Assembly (NCBI RefSeq): GCF_037992945.1
Contig: NZ_CP150304.1
Span: 995,501-1,059,500 of the forward strand
Origin: Peribacillus sp. FSL E2-0218
GTDB taxonomy: Bacteria > Bacillota > Bacilli > Bacillales > DSM-1321
Length of the DNA stretch: 64,000 nucleotides
Direction of reading: 5' to 3'
Shown here: one piece after another, positions 1-8,861 of the stretch
How positions within the stretch are numbered: position 1 is the stretch's first letter
Layout of the letters: every line of letters begins with the position of its first letter
Notes under the pieces: generated by a model
The model's input: only the letters and a program-made list of their open reading frames with translations
What the model was told of the DNA's origin: nothing
Database searches by the model: none
Translations under genes and position numbers: made by a program

Positions 1-765
1 GTCACAAATTATCGCAATCTTCCCCTCCAATAAATGACCAGAGGTAACATCCGGACGCTCCGTGGTGAATACCAAGGGAAAAGATGTTATCTGATCGCCG
101 CTGATGCTTTCTTCTATATAGGAAGAATCCAAGATGGATGAAAGCTCGATCGATTGTACCCTTTTCCTGAGCGTTTCCAATATTTCCTGATCGACCTTAT
201 CCGCAAGATACATAAGGGAGATGCTTGTATTCGTTTCCTCTCCAATTGTTTGTTCCTCTATCACGAGGTCTTCATTTTTCAGTCCTCTTTTTATTAAGGA
301 GATATTATTTTTAGCAAGTTCCGTAAACCCGATTTGTGGCCCTTTCAAGACCCGCTGGGACTGTGGAAAAGTAAATGCCCTGTCCTTCCAGTCTTCTGTA
401 TCAGCGGATATGCATCGATCGATCCCGTCAATCAGGACAATCGTCTTTCCGTTCGTCAGGTGACTGATGAGTTCAGTCTTCGTATTAATCACATGGATAT
501 TGGATATTTCGATGGTATTGGTAATGTCATTGAGTGGATGAGCAGCAGAAATTACGTTCATATGCAACAATGGGCGCAAAATATGCTCCTGTATGGCAGC
601 CTTATCCACGATGGTATCTAAATAAACCATACAAATTTCCTTCCTCACTTCTAGTAGAGGTGGGGAAATCGTTCGAACGATCAATTCCTTATTCGAATGG
701 AAGGATTTCTGTATGGAAGCTATATTAATTTTTAGGGAATCCGATAAATTCTCTACGCTCTTCAT
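1..765 (-). CDS. GerA-family spore germination protein (3' end outside window)
   Basis: The reverse strand is open from an ATG at 765 to the window edge (255 codons). It encodes the N-terminal cytoplasmic domain of a GerA/GerBA/GerKA-type germinant receptor A subunit. Recognisable family blocks are VLKGPQIGFTE followed by NNISLIKRGLKNEDL, then TNTSISLMYLADKVDQEIL, and STERPDV-like FTTERPDVTSGHLLEGKIAI near the edge. The membrane-spanning half lies beyond position 1. In the family, A subunits sit in the inner spore membrane and act with B and C subunits to sense nutrients. The start is supported by AAGGGGAAA 6 bases upstream. Which of the paralogous receptors this is cannot be told from this part. 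Confidence 0.9.
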   Translation of the reverse strand, partial: MKSVENLSDSLKINIASIQKSFHSNKELIVRTISPPLLEVRKEICMVYLDTIVDKAAIQEHILRPLLHMNVISAAHPLNDITNTIEISNIHVINTKTELISHLTNGKTIVLIDGIDRCISADTEDWKDRAFTFPQSQRVLKGPQIGFTELAKNNISLIKRGLKNEDLVIEEQTIGEETNTSISLMYLADKVDQEILETLRKRVQSIELSSILDSSYIEESISGDQITSFPLVFTTERPDVTSGHLLEGKIAIICD

Positions 766-793
766 GGTGTTTCCCCTTATATTCTTTTTAGGT

Positions 794-822
794 TAATATA
801 ACCAATTCCCTTTTGAATATTC
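794..822 (-). promoter_or_regulatory. Possible sigma-G promoter for the gerA-type gene
   Basis: On the reverse strand GAATA (822-818) and TATATTA (800-794) are separated by 17 bases. This is close to the forespore sigma-G pattern (GAATA ... CATNNTA), about 30 bases before the start codon. Forespore expression is what is known for gerA operons; the -10 match is imperfect. Confidence 0.4.
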
Positions 823-958
823 CCATCGGTCACAATCCGCCCTAGGCATTTTTCATGGTGCCTATAATCCATTTTGTGAAATGAGGATGTTCCTTGATTT
901 ATAATCGCTGATGGGTATGATTAGAATTGTAGTTAAAATGAATGGTTAAGGTGAGGTA

Positions 959-1699
959 ATGATGAAGAAAATAATAAAATATGGTCTTATAAGTCTGATT
1001 GCTGTCTTATTGATTGCTTTTGGGGGGTTCTATATTTGGTCTGAACAAACATATAAACCAACCAAGCAGTTGCATGCTTTAGTCAACGAGAAGGAATGGA
1101 AGGTTCAAGACGGGTTTGTCGTGATTGAACCTAAGAAGAGCAATGGGACTGGGATTGTCCTATATCCAGGAGCTAAAGTAGAGCCTGAAGCCTATGCCTA
1201 TTATTCGAAACAATTGGCAGCAAAAGGGTACACGGTTCTGATTGCGGACGTTGCCTTCCATTTTGCCCTATTGGACGTGAATAAGGCAGCGGATGCCAAA
1301 AAGTTATTCCCGCAAATGAAACAATGGTATATCGGGGGACATTCTCTAGGAGGAGTGGCAGCCGCTTCCTACGCTTATAAGCATCAGGATGAGGTGGAAG
1401 GGATTATCTTCCTCGGATCCTATCCTAGTAAGTCAAGTGACTTTACCGACATCGACATGCCGATCCTTTCCTTGTACGCTGAATACGACGGGCTGTCAAC
1501 GGTCGAAAAAATTAAAGAAAATGAACACTTGCTTTCAAAAGAAACGACCATGCATAAAATAAAGGGGGGGAACCACGCCCAGTTTGGAATGTACGGAAAA
1601 CAAAAAGGAGATAAGGAAGCAAAGATTTCCGCTATTGAACAGCAAAGGGAAATGGCCACGGCGACAAAGCAATGGCTGGATGAGCTTGAAAAGAATTAG
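959..1699 (+). CDS. Membrane-anchored alpha/beta hydrolase
   Basis: A 246-residue protein with an N-terminal hydrophobic segment (about residues 5-28), probably an uncleaved anchor placing the enzyme outside the membrane. It has a complete alpha/beta-hydrolase triad by motif: nucleophile Ser129 in GGHSLGG, Asp177 in AEYDG and His206 in GGNHAQFG. The length and layout resemble the Abhydrolase_5-type hydrolases of bacilli. The substrate is unknown and the neighbours give no clue. Translation can start at 959 or at the adjacent ATG 962, both behind AAGGTGAGG. It is a single-gene unit divergent from the gerA-type gene. Confidence 0.85.
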   Translation: MMKKIIKYGLISLIAVLLIAFGGFYIWSEQTYKPTKQLHALVNEKEWKVQDGFVVIEPKKSNGTGIVLYPGAKVEPEAYAYYSKQLAAKGYTVLIADVAFHFALLDVNKAADAKKLFPQMKQWYIGGHSLGGVAAASYAYKHQDEVEGIIFLGSYPSKSSDFTDIDMPILSLYAEYDGLSTVEKIKENEHLLSKETTMHKIKGGNHAQFGMYGKQKGDKEAKISAIEQQREMATATKQWLDELEKN

Positions 1700-1870
1700 T
1701 GTGAGCTTGATCAAGAGACGTGACCTTGGCTAGAAATGAACGAGTGTCCGTGTTCCCGCCTAACAAATGCGTGTCCAGACAAGACATCGAGCGCAGATGG
1801 CACCCTGAACGCCCCTGTAAAGCTAAGCGCATGCATCGGGAGGGAATTATTTGATTTTATAAAACTAAAA

Positions 1871-1915
1871 AAACTGGAGGCAAACTCGATTTCCGTTGAG
1901 TTTTGCCTCCAGTTT
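1871..1915 (-). terminator. Terminator of the 1954-2790 gene
   Basis: An inverted repeat (AAACTGGAGGCAAA / TTTTGCCTCCAGTTT) is followed on the reverse strand by TTTTTTTAGTTTT, as expected for a Rho-independent terminator of the leftward permease operon. The stretch between 1700 and 1870 shows no gene. Confidence 0.75.
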
Positions 1916-1953
1916 GGGGGAAGGGGCATGCTCCTTCCCTTTTTGAATTTGTC

Positions 1954-2790
1954 TTAATATTGTCTGTATACATAGGGGTCATCGGGTTCAGCCACTTTGC
2001 TGTGTGATGATACTTTAAGAACGGGGATGGTCTTCTTGAAAGGTTGATAATACATGGTCTCCACCTCACCTGTCACAGAATACCACTCATCATTTTTAGG
2101 ATCCATCCCTTCAGGAAATTCGATCAGCATGCCGAATACCCCAGAGTCAGCGACACAATGAATGACCCCAAAGCGAAACAGGAATACCTGGTTCTTGGCT
2201 AGATCATCTGAATGATACGAAAATCCTGTCAACGTAATTTTCTTACCGGTGAACTTGCCCGGAGAGTAATAGATCGCTTCCAAGTCGGTAAGGTAGTTTT
2301 GATCGGTCAGCCGAAGGCTATCATGCTTGCCTAAGCTTTTGAGCGATTGATCCATTAAGGTTAAATAGTCATCCTTGCCGTAATAAAGGCTGGTGTCTGG
2401 CTGCAGGAATTGATGCTGGCTATATTCATCCGAGTCATCATACACAGGGAAGTGGAACCCCTTTTTTTCCACGATATTGGAATCCATTGTGGCAACGGGC
2501 AAAAAGAGTCCAGTGAAGATGGGAAGTGAAAAGAGGGTATATGTCACGGCCTTTTTCCATTTCTTGTTATCCTGGTTGTGATCATGGCCGCACTGGCAAT
2601 CATCACAATGATCCTGATCCTCTTCTTTGAAAAATAAGTAGGCCCCCATTATCGTGAAAAGGGCCAGTATATAGATCGCGATCTGTGAAACATAAGAATA
2701 CTCCATATTAATGTATTTCGATATATTCCCTGAGGCGTGTAAGTGCATGAATAAAAAAGTCAGTCCAAGTAATATGAATAATCTTCCCAT
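1954..2790 (-). CDS. TIGR03943-family (YcgQ-like, DUF1980) membrane protein
   Basis: A 278-residue protein with hydrophobic segments at about 1-19, 35-54 and 82-100, then a soluble C-terminal domain. The C-terminal part has the family's GKKITLTGFSYHSDD and EWYSVTGEVETMYYQP blocks. The loop between the second and third helices is Cys/His-rich (CDDCQCGHDH, residues 62-71), suggesting metal contact. It lies 15 bases downstream of the UPF0718 permease, the same pairing as B. subtilis ycgR-ycgQ. It is usually described as the partner subunit of that permease; the transported substrate is not established here. Confidence 0.85.
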   Translation of the reverse strand: MGRLFILLGLTFLFMHLHASGNISKYINMEYSYVSQIAIYILALFTIMGAYLFFKEEDQDHCDDCQCGHDHNQDNKKWKKAVTYTLFSLPIFTGLFLPVATMDSNIVEKKGFHFPVYDDSDEYSQHQFLQPDTSLYYGKDDYLTLMDQSLKSLGKHDSLRLTDQNYLTDLEAIYYSPGKFTGKKITLTGFSYHSDDLAKNQVFLFRFGVIHCVADSGVFGMLIEFPEGMDPKNDEWYSVTGEVETMYYQPFKKTIPVLKVSSHSKVAEPDDPYVYRQY

Positions 2791-2805
2791 ATAAAAACAC
2801 CCTCT

Positions 2806-3687
2806 TTAAGAAATAAACAATAAGGTTAAACCTAGTACCCCGATGAAAATATAAGCCAACAAACATAAAACGAACTTTGTTTTGAAGGTACCTAAAAGCA
2901 TGATGGTATTTTTAATATCGAACATGGCCCCGAACACAAGAAAAGCAACAAGAGAAGAAGGGGAGAAGGTACTTCTAAAAGAACTTGCCACAAAAGCGTC
3001 TGCTTGAGAACAGAGGGACATCACATAAGACAAAGCCATCATGACCACATTCCCGGATAGATTTCCATGACCGATATCAAGCAATACGGATGTTTTCAGA
3101 AAGGTCTGTATGGCAGCGGCCAAGAGTGCACCGATGATTAAATACTTTCCTACAGAGAAGAACTCTTCGATCGAATGCTTGAACATTCCTGTAATCTTGC
3201 CTTTGACAGTAAGGGAATGCTGATGTGTATGCACGATGTGTTCAGTTTTTAGCTGATTGGTCTTGAATTGGAAAGAAATGATGAAAGCAATGAGTAGCAC
3301 AACCAATAGTGCAGTGCCGCCACGATAGAAAACCATGCTCCAATCATTTCCAAATGCGATATAGGTTGAAAACAGAACAATCGGATTCAATATAGGTGCA
3401 GAAAGCATAAAGGCGATCGCTGCTGAAAGAGGAACGCCTTTAGCAATCAAGCGGCGGGTAATCGGGACGATCCCACACTCGCATGCAAGAAAGAAAATCC
3501 CTGCTCCTATTGCGGATAAAACAGATAAAATCGGATTCTTCGGTATGATCTTTGCAATCATCTCTTCCGACACAAAGATTTGAATGATTCCAGAGATAAG
3601 GACCCCCAATAGAATGAAGGGAAGGGATTCAATTAGGATGCTAATAAATATCGTATTCATTTGCAAAAGGGCCTGAACGTTCATCAT
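2806..3687 (-). CDS. UPF0718-type permease (YcgR-like, PF03773)
   Basis: A 293-residue integral membrane protein with about eight predicted helices and the signature block CECGIVPITRRLIAKG near residues 69-84, followed by SAPILNPIVL. It belongs to the PF03773 permease family, which includes ArsP-type and YcgR-type members. The Cys-x-Cys in the signature and the His-rich loop near residue 150 (HTHQH) could be metal ligands. Translation starts at 3687 behind AAGGTGG. It is first in a two-gene leftward operon with the TIGR03943 protein. A role in metal or small-molecule export or uptake is inference from the family. Confidence 0.85.
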   Translation of the reverse strand: MMNVQALLQMNTIFISILIESLPFILLGVLISGIIQIFVSEEMIAKIIPKNPILSVLSAIGAGIFFLACECGIVPITRRLIAKGVPLSAAIAFMLSAPILNPIVLFSTYIAFGNDWSMVFYRGGTALLVVLLIAFIISFQFKTNQLKTEHIVHTHQHSLTVKGKITGMFKHSIEEFFSVGKYLIIGALLAAAIQTFLKTSVLLDIGHGNLSGNVVMMALSYVMSLCSQADAFVASSFRSTFSPSSLVAFLVFGAMFDIKNTIMLLGTFKTKFVLCLLAYIFIGVLGLTLLFIS

Positions 3688-3878
3688 TAACCACCTTCCA
3701 TAAAGCTGACTTACCCATATTAGGTTCGTGATGAAAGGAAGTCAATTTTTTATTACTGGAGAAATCGACTAAAAGTTGAATGAACATGAAGGTATAGACA
3801 AAAAGGGAGGAAATATGGTCAGGTAGTCTCATATATAAGCTTGTACGGGGGAAAAGCATTCTTATTCAATTGTATTGA

Positions 3879-3915
3879 AAGCGTGTTTTAGTGGGTTTTA
3901 AAACACGCTCTTTTG
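3879..3915. terminator. Hairpin between converging and leftward units
   Basis: GCGTGTTTTA and AAAACACGC form a strong stem with TCTTTTGTTT on the + side. On the reverse strand it lies just past the end of the tetR-type gene, so it most likely terminates that gene. Confidence 0.55.
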
Positions 3916-3943
3916 TTTGATTGAATATAGGCGATTAATCTGG

Positions 3944-4588
3944 TTAAGTTGCTTCGCCACTGCCGCCGTCAATCTGAGGTTTTAATTCCTCCTTAAGACC
4001 AGCCACATATACCGGACCATAGTACGATATCTTTATTAGTGTTGAGGCCATTTCTTGAGGGGGCTGCTGCATGCCGTTTTCCAACCAGTATTGAATGACA
4101 CCAAGATGGGCAGAAGTGACATACGCCATCAGGTGCTCAATGGGAACTAAGAGTGACTCATGATTCAGGTTTTTCATCGCTTTTTCAAGAAAGTTGGTTC
4201 TCATAAATTGTTTTATTCTCACTTGAAAGGCAGGATCTCCTTTTGGACCTAAAATTAATTTCATGAATTGGGCATTTTCTTTTATATACTCAAATAACTT
4301 CACTAAAGGTATCGGATCGTTCAGTAATTGGGAATCAACGAGCATTTTTGGTTTTAATTCTTTGAAAAATTCTTTCATTTCTTGAATGATTTCGTCTTCG
4401 CTCTTTTTCAATAGATCGTATTTATCCTGGTAGTGTAAATAAAAAGTCCCGCGATTAATATCGGCCTTTTCCGTTAGATCTCTGACCGTAATTCGTTCAA
4501 ATCCCTTTTCTTCCATTAAATGTGTGAGGGCGTCTCGTATCATTCTTTTTGTCCGGATTATGCGTCTATCCGTTTTTTGATCAGACAT
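3944..4588 (-). CDS. TetR-family transcriptional regulator
   Basis: A 214-residue regulator if read from the ATG at 4588 (MSDQKTDRR). A longer reading from a TTG at 4621 is possible, but neither start has a convincing ribosome site. The N-terminal helix-turn-helix is typical: GFERITVRDLTEKADINRGT followed by FYLHYQDKYDLL. The C-terminal ligand domain resembles the TetR_C family found beside YhgE/Pip-type membrane proteins in bacilli. It is divergent from such a gene at 4800, so local repression of that gene is a reasonable inference. I could not identify a clear operator in 4589-4799. Confidence 0.88.
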   Translation of the reverse strand: MSDQKTDRRIIRTKRMIRDALTHLMEEKGFERITVRDLTEKADINRGTFYLHYQDKYDLLKKSEDEIIQEMKEFFKELKPKMLVDSQLLNDPIPLVKLFEYIKENAQFMKLILGPKGDPAFQVRIKQFMRTNFLEKAMKNLNHESLLVPIEHLMAYVTSAHLGVIQYWLENGMQQPPQEMASTLIKISYYGPVYVAGLKEELKPQIDGGSGEAT

Positions 4589-4799
4589 GGGCAAACTACC
4601 AACTTTCATTCTTTTTTTCAATAATAATGAACAATATATGACTTTGTGTTAAGTAATGGACGTAAGCTTCGATATTGTTTATTGCGTAAATCCCTTATTT
4701 AATTATAATTTACATAGTGATAATAAAACAACACTGTGTGCATTACTTTGGAACAAGGAGTGCTGGATGGTTAAAGAAAAGGAAAAAGGAGATAAATTT

Positions 4800-5990
4800 A
4801 TGAAAATGGTAAAAAATAAAATGGTGTTTTTAGCACCCATAATTGCATTGGCAGTTGTTCTTATATTTAGCCTGACGTTGATTCCGTCGGTGAATCCAAC
4901 ACCAAAAAACCTGCCCATTGCTTTTGTTAATGAAGATCAAGGAGTGACACTTCCCGATCAAACAAAGGTAAATATGGGTGAGAAAATGGCTGACATGATT
5001 AAAACTTCAGCTGAACCTAAATCAGATGAAGAACCCGTTGTGGATTGGGTTACCGTAAAAAACTATAAAGAAGTTAAGCAAGGTTTAGACAAGCGGGAAT
5101 ATTACGCGGCATTGGTCATTCCAAAAGACTTCAGTCAAAAGCAGGCATCTCTTCAGACTCCAAAGCCTTCATCACCTGAAATTCAAATTTTGGTGAACCA
5201 AGGAATGAACACGATGGCATCCACTCTTGCGGGACAAATGCTAAATGGAATCGTGGACAATATGAATACCAATATCCGCAGCCAGATTCTAACCGGATTC
5301 GAAAAACAAGAAGGTACACTAACGACAAAGCAAGCTGCTGCGTTAGCAACACCGATTACAAAGAATGTAACCAATGTAAATGAAACAGGAACACATAGCG
5401 CCAATGGGAATGCGCCCGTGTCGCTATTCCAGCCGCTTTGGATGGCGTGCATAGCTGGTGCCGCTTTCCTTACTATCATGCTGAATAAACTTCCGTTTGC
5501 AAACCGGAGAGAAAAATTGGCGAATCAATTGGTACAGGTGCTCATAGGTGCTGTGCTCGCCATTTTGGTAGGCTTTGGTTTGACGTGGATGGCTGATGCA
5601 GTGGGGATGCATATTCCCCATTTCACTAGCATTGCTTGGTTCCTATCCATTGCTTATTTCAGCTTCTTCTTAATGATTTCGGCTGCCCTTTCTTGGCTGG
5701 GGATGAAGGGATTGCCGTTATTCGTCATTATCCTCTTCTTTGGAGCCCCGCTACTGTCGATGGCCCCAGAGCTGATGTCTTCTTTTTATACTAACTGGAT
5801 CTATTCCTGGCTGCCGATGCGCTTCATGGTTGATGGATTGCGTGAGTTATTTTTCTTTGACAAGGGGCTAAGCTGGAATCATCCTACTGCTGTTTTAGTA
5901 GGCATTGGCATAGGCGGACTTACGGTTTTATGGGCTTCTGCCCTAAAACCGGGACCTAAAAAAGAAGGAGAATCTCAAACAAACATGTAA
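4800..5990 (+). CDS. ABC-2/YhgE-type membrane protein (putative export permease)
   Basis: A 396-residue protein starting at the ATG at 4800, chosen because AAAGGAGA lies 7 bases upstream; an upstream in-frame extension lacks a site. It has one N-terminal helix (residues about 8-30), then a large extracellular domain with the LPIAFVNEDQG block typical of YhgE/Pip and ABC2_membrane_3 proteins. A cluster of five or six helices follows (about residues 215-385), ending in a basic tail. Such proteins are linked to export of amphipathic compounds or type VII-like functions. Divergence from a TetR regulator fits an inducible efflux unit. No ATPase gene is adjacent. Confidence 0.75.
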   Translation: MKMVKNKMVFLAPIIALAVVLIFSLTLIPSVNPTPKNLPIAFVNEDQGVTLPDQTKVNMGEKMADMIKTSAEPKSDEEPVVDWVTVKNYKEVKQGLDKREYYAALVIPKDFSQKQASLQTPKPSSPEIQILVNQGMNTMASTLAGQMLNGIVDNMNTNIRSQILTGFEKQEGTLTTKQAAALATPITKNVTNVNETGTHSANGNAPVSLFQPLWMACIAGAAFLTIMLNKLPFANRREKLANQLVQVLIGAVLAILVGFGLTWMADAVGMHIPHFTSIAWFLSIAYFSFFLMISAALSWLGMKGLPLFVIILFFGAPLLSMAPELMSSFYTNWIYSWLPMRFMVDGLRELFFFDKGLSWNHPTAVLVGIGIGGLTVLWASALKPGPKKEGESQTNM

Positions 5991-6015
5991 GGGAAGTTGT
6001 TAAATTGGGATAACA

Positions 6016-6054
6016 AAAAGGTTTCGGAATGGTTTTCTTTCCGAGACCTTTTTC
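6016..6054 (+). terminator. Rho-independent terminator
   Basis: AAAAAGGTTTCGGAA pairs with TTCCGAGACCTTTTT (one mismatch) just after the stop at 5990. Confidence 0.8.
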
Positions 6055-6323
6055 ATGTTTCAGCTGTAGGAAAATATGTATATTGACGATCGTTTAATGC
6101 TAAACCTCCCCTGGTTCGACGAATTCAGTATGAAAGCAAGAAGTCAGTAAGTGGTTGAAAGTAACGAAATAACGGATGCAATAATATTTGAAAAAGGAAA
6201 TGTCACCACAAATATCGATTGTCAGGATTATACAAGATACTATACAGTCATCTACCATTCCCCTTGATCTTTTCGGTTCAGTATTTCAGAAGTTCGATGT
6301 CGTAAGGGAAAAGAAGGGATTAG

Positions 6324-6347
6324 AAAAACCCCTTATAGGGGCTTTTT
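6324..6347 (-). terminator. Terminator of cotD
   Basis: AAAAACCCC-TTAT-AGGGGCTTTTT, a compact stem with T/A runs on both sides, sits 6 bases past the cotD stop. Between the two terminators (6055-6323) I see no convincing gene; the short frames there lack spaced ribosome sites. Confidence 0.75.
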
Positions 6348-6352
6348 AATGG

Positions 6353-6712
6353 TCAGAACCGATAGGGCATTGGGGAGTGCCAAGAGTTTGGCGGACAAGG
6401 ATGCGGAGGGCAAGGATTATGCGGCATTTCACAAATGAGGTTTTGCGTGCAGCACTCATTCACTACAGATTGAGTATGCGGGAAATAATGTTTATACGTG
6501 TTGATATGTTTGTTCACCGTTTTGGTATGAGATGGATGGATTACAGGTATTACCGTGTTCGAGACGTTTGTATTAACGTATTGCTTTGTTGGTGAAACCT
6601 GCGGCGGGTCATATTGAGTAGGACTAACGTTGGGCGGACAATATTGCGGCGGGCAATGTTGTGGTGGACATTGACCCCAGTTTGGCTGTTGCCATGAGTT
6701 ATTATTTTTCAT
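6353..6712 (-). CDS. cotD: Spore coat protein CotD
   Basis: A 119-residue protein of very biased composition. An N-terminal Gln/Cys/Pro repeat region (QCPPQHCPPQYCPP) is followed by the CotD family core VIPVIHPSHTKTVNKHI and YFPHTQSVVNECC, and then a second Cys/Pro-rich tail (NPCPPHPCPP). CotD proteins are inner-coat components made in the mother cell late in sporulation. Translation starts behind TGGAGGT. The gene stands alone with its own terminator and a sigma-K-like -10 element upstream. The multiple Cys-Pro-Pro motifs suggest disulfide cross-linking in the coat. Confidence 0.9.
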   Translation of the reverse strand: MKNNNSWQQPNWGQCPPQHCPPQYCPPNVSPTQYDPPQVSPTKQYVNTNVSNTVIPVIHPSHTKTVNKHINTYKHYFPHTQSVVNECCTQNLICEMPHNPCPPHPCPPNSWHSPMPYRF

Positions 6713-6742
6713 TTCTAAACCTCCATTTAAATTAAGTCATGA

Positions 6743-6751
6743 TATTTTATG
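6743..6751 (-). promoter_or_regulatory. Sigma-K-like -10 element upstream of cotD
   Basis: The reverse strand reads CATAAAATA, an exact fit to the sigma-K -10 pattern CATANNNTA, 31 bases before the cotD start. No good -35 AC element was found at the ideal distance. Confidence 0.4.
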
Positions 6752-6759
6752 TGAAATAG

Positions 6760-7051
6760 TTGAAAATGAACTAATGTGGATGCCTATTTTCTATACAGAA
6801 TCACTAGTACGAATGACTGGCACAGCAAAAGGAAATAGTAAGGGACATGTGAGAGATACCAAAAGCGAATAAGGTACGGGCTGCGGATGATGTATCGATA
6901 TTCTTCCCCAAAGGGACGTAAGACCAAAAAAACAGGAAGAGCTTACGTGAAGTGGAATGGAAGCATTAGGAAGTCATATCCTTTGACTAAGGAACTTTAT
7001 CGGTGATACGCTTTTTTTGATAATACGTATTTATAAATCAAGGAGGAACGA
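6760..7051. other. Intergenic region without visible gene
   Basis: About 290 bases between cotD and the oxidoreductase. It holds the divergent promoter area (AT-rich near 7010-7040) and the AAGGAGG ribosome site of the downstream gene. No supported gene or hairpin was seen. Confidence 0.5.
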
Positions 7052-8083
7052 ATGATGACACAATCCAAACAACAAAAAATCACCCTGGCAAATCGTCCAA
7101 AAGGTATGCCCACGAAAGAAGATTTTAAATTTGTGGAGAGTGATGTTCCCACACCAAAAGGCCAAGAGATTTTAGTACGGACGCTTTATTTATCGGTAGA
7201 TCCCTATATGAGAGGAAGAATGCAAGATACCAAATCATATATTGCACCATTTGAATTGAATAAGCCCATTACTGGCGGCGTCGTGGCCGAAGTGGTGGAG
7301 TCTAAATCGGACTCCTTCAAAAAGGGAGATGTGGTTGTTGGCAATATCGACTGGGCGGAATATACAATCGTCACGGAAAAGGAAATCCGCGTAATCGATC
7401 CAAAAGTTGCTCCAGTCACAACCTATTTGGGGATTCTTGGAATGACAGGGTTGACAGCTTACTTCGGTTTGCTTGATATCGGTAATCCAAAAGAAGGTGA
7501 AACGGTCGTGGTTTCCGGAGCGGCAGGTGCCGTTGGTTCGGCTGTTGGACAAATAGCCAAGATTAAAGGCGCGAAGGTCGTCGGCATCGCCGGATCGGAT
7601 GAAAAACTAGAGTACTTGACGAATGAGCTAGGCTTCGATGGAGCCGTTAATTATAAAAAAGATAGTTTTGTGGATGATTTAAAACGAGCTGTTCCTGATG
7701 GAGTCGATGTGTATTTCGATAATGTGGGCGGAGAAGTCACAGATGCCGTGTTCACTCTATTGAATACAAATGCCAGAATCCCGCTATGCGGGGCGATTTC
7801 TTCATATAATGCAGAAGGGAAAGATGTAGGGCCTCGTCTGCAATCGGCCATGATCAAAACAAGTGCCACCATGAAAGGGTTCACCGTCGGAAATTATGCT
7901 TCCCGCTTCAAAGAAGGTGCGACGGAATTAGGGAAATGGGTTCAAGAAGGAAAACTGAAGTATGAGGAAACGATTATTGAAGGATTTGAAAATACGCCTG
8001 ATGCATTTTTAGGCTTATTTAAAGGAACGAACCTCGGTAAGCAGCTTGTAAAAGTCGCGGAGCCCATGTTCGCTAAGCTATAA
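7052..8083 (+). CDS. NADP-dependent MDR oxidoreductase (YfmJ/CurA-like)
   Basis: A 343-residue medium-chain reductase of the leukotriene B4 12-hydroxydehydrogenase / quinone-oxidoreductase type. Visible marks are the N-terminal SVDPYMRGRM block, the TGLTAYFGL helix, and the nucleotide-binding loop VSGAAGAVGSAVGQ near residues 153-166. No zinc-binding cysteines are present, as in the zinc-independent branch. Members reduce carbon-carbon double bonds of alpha,beta-unsaturated carbonyls with NADPH in the cytosol. The likely start is the first or second ATG behind AAGGAGGA. It is monocistronic with its own terminator. Confidence 0.9.
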   Translation: MMTQSKQQKITLANRPKGMPTKEDFKFVESDVPTPKGQEILVRTLYLSVDPYMRGRMQDTKSYIAPFELNKPITGGVVAEVVESKSDSFKKGDVVVGNIDWAEYTIVTEKEIRVIDPKVAPVTTYLGILGMTGLTAYFGLLDIGNPKEGETVVVSGAAGAVGSAVGQIAKIKGAKVVGIAGSDEKLEYLTNELGFDGAVNYKKDSFVDDLKRAVPDGVDVYFDNVGGEVTDAVFTLLNTNARIPLCGAISSYNAEGKDVGPRLQSAMIKTSATMKGFTVGNYASRFKEGATELGKWVQEGKLKYEETIIEGFENTPDAFLGLFKGTNLGKQLVKVAEPMFAKL

Positions 8084-8113
8084 AAATTTTATCGGTTTTC
8101 AGATTAAGCTTGA

Positions 8114-8162
8114 GGAAAACGGGCCTTTTTCGGTATCGAATCGAAAGAGGCCCGTTTTGCTT
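8114..8162 (+). terminator. Rho-independent terminator
   Basis: AAAACGGGCC ... GGCCCGTTTT with an AT-rich 23-base loop, shortly after the oxidoreductase stop. Confidence 0.75.
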
Positions 8163-8258
8163 AACATGCATGAGCCTTTAGATTAGATTTTTAGAAAAGA
8201 CTGTAAAAATGCCAATTTTCAGTATAAAATGTACATACATACAGAAAGGTGATGAACC

Positions 8259-8672
8259 ATGTCAAACGTTGCTGAATTTCGTGATTTTTTAACTAGTGAG
8301 AAAATCTATATGAATGAACTGAATGAAGATGGCACGACCTTTTTTAGAGCGGAGCAAAAGTTAAAGGATGGCTGGAAGGTCCTGCTAGTATTTGCCTTCA
8401 ATCAAGATGAAAATGTGGCCGACTTATTTTGCTTTAATGTCGCCGAGTTGAAAAATCCCGATAAGAAGCAGGCTGTACATACTTTGTTAAATGAATATAA
8501 TGCGAACTTCAGGTATTCAAAGCTGTATGAAGAAAACGGGACCATTTCCATCCGTTATTCATACTCGATCGAAGGTGAGTTCATCCCGGATCTTGCGTTC
8601 AGGAAGTTAATCATGCTATTGGAAACGGCGCAGCAGGTTTACCCGCGGCTAATGGAAGTGATTTGGTCTTAA
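8259..8672 (+). CDS. YbjN-like small protein
   Basis: A 137-residue soluble protein that starts behind AAAGGTGATG. Its alternating beta/alpha pattern with a segment like WKVLLVFAFNQDENVADLFCF and a C-terminal helix resembles YbjN-domain (PF10722) proteins, which have a type III secretion chaperone-like fold. No catalytic residues are apparent and the function is unknown. It is a single gene bounded by terminators on both sides. The family call is moderate; the coding call is firm. Confidence 0.75.
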   Translation: MSNVAEFRDFLTSEKIYMNELNEDGTTFFRAEQKLKDGWKVLLVFAFNQDENVADLFCFNVAELKNPDKKQAVHTLLNEYNANFRYSKLYEENGTISIRYSYSIEGEFIPDLAFRKLIMLLETAQQVYPRLMEVIWS

Positions 8673-8685
8673 GCTCTCAATGGGG

Positions 8686-8728
8686 ATGATAGAAAAAGTT
8701 CACTGATTCAGGGGACTTTTTATCATCT
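8686..8728 (+). terminator. Rho-independent terminator
   Basis: GATGATAGAAAAAGTTC pairs with GGACTTTTTATCATC, 14 bases after the stop at 8672. Confidence 0.7.
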
Positions 8729-8793
8729 TTACTAGAATCAAAGAATATAGGATCGGTACCTGTCATAAATATTAATAATTTTAAAAAGAACTA

Positions 8794-8822
8794 TTGCATT
8801 TATTCGCATTACACTATATAAT
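8794..8822 (+). promoter_or_regulatory. Sigma-A promoter of tRNA-Gly
   Basis: TTGCAT and TATAAT are separated by exactly 17 bases, 39 bases upstream of the tRNA 5' end. Confidence 0.8.
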
Positions 8823-8861
8823 TGATTTTGTTGGTGATTCGACAAAGTTCTACAAACACAT

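Noticed and set aside
221..728. Overlapping rightward open frames near the left edge
   Set aside because: They are shadows of the leftward gerA-type gene, whose translation shows clear family blocks.
6180..6350. Short rightward frames of about 40-50 codons between two terminators
   Set aside because: Ribosome sites are absent or directly abut the start codon, and the frames end in the cotD terminator.
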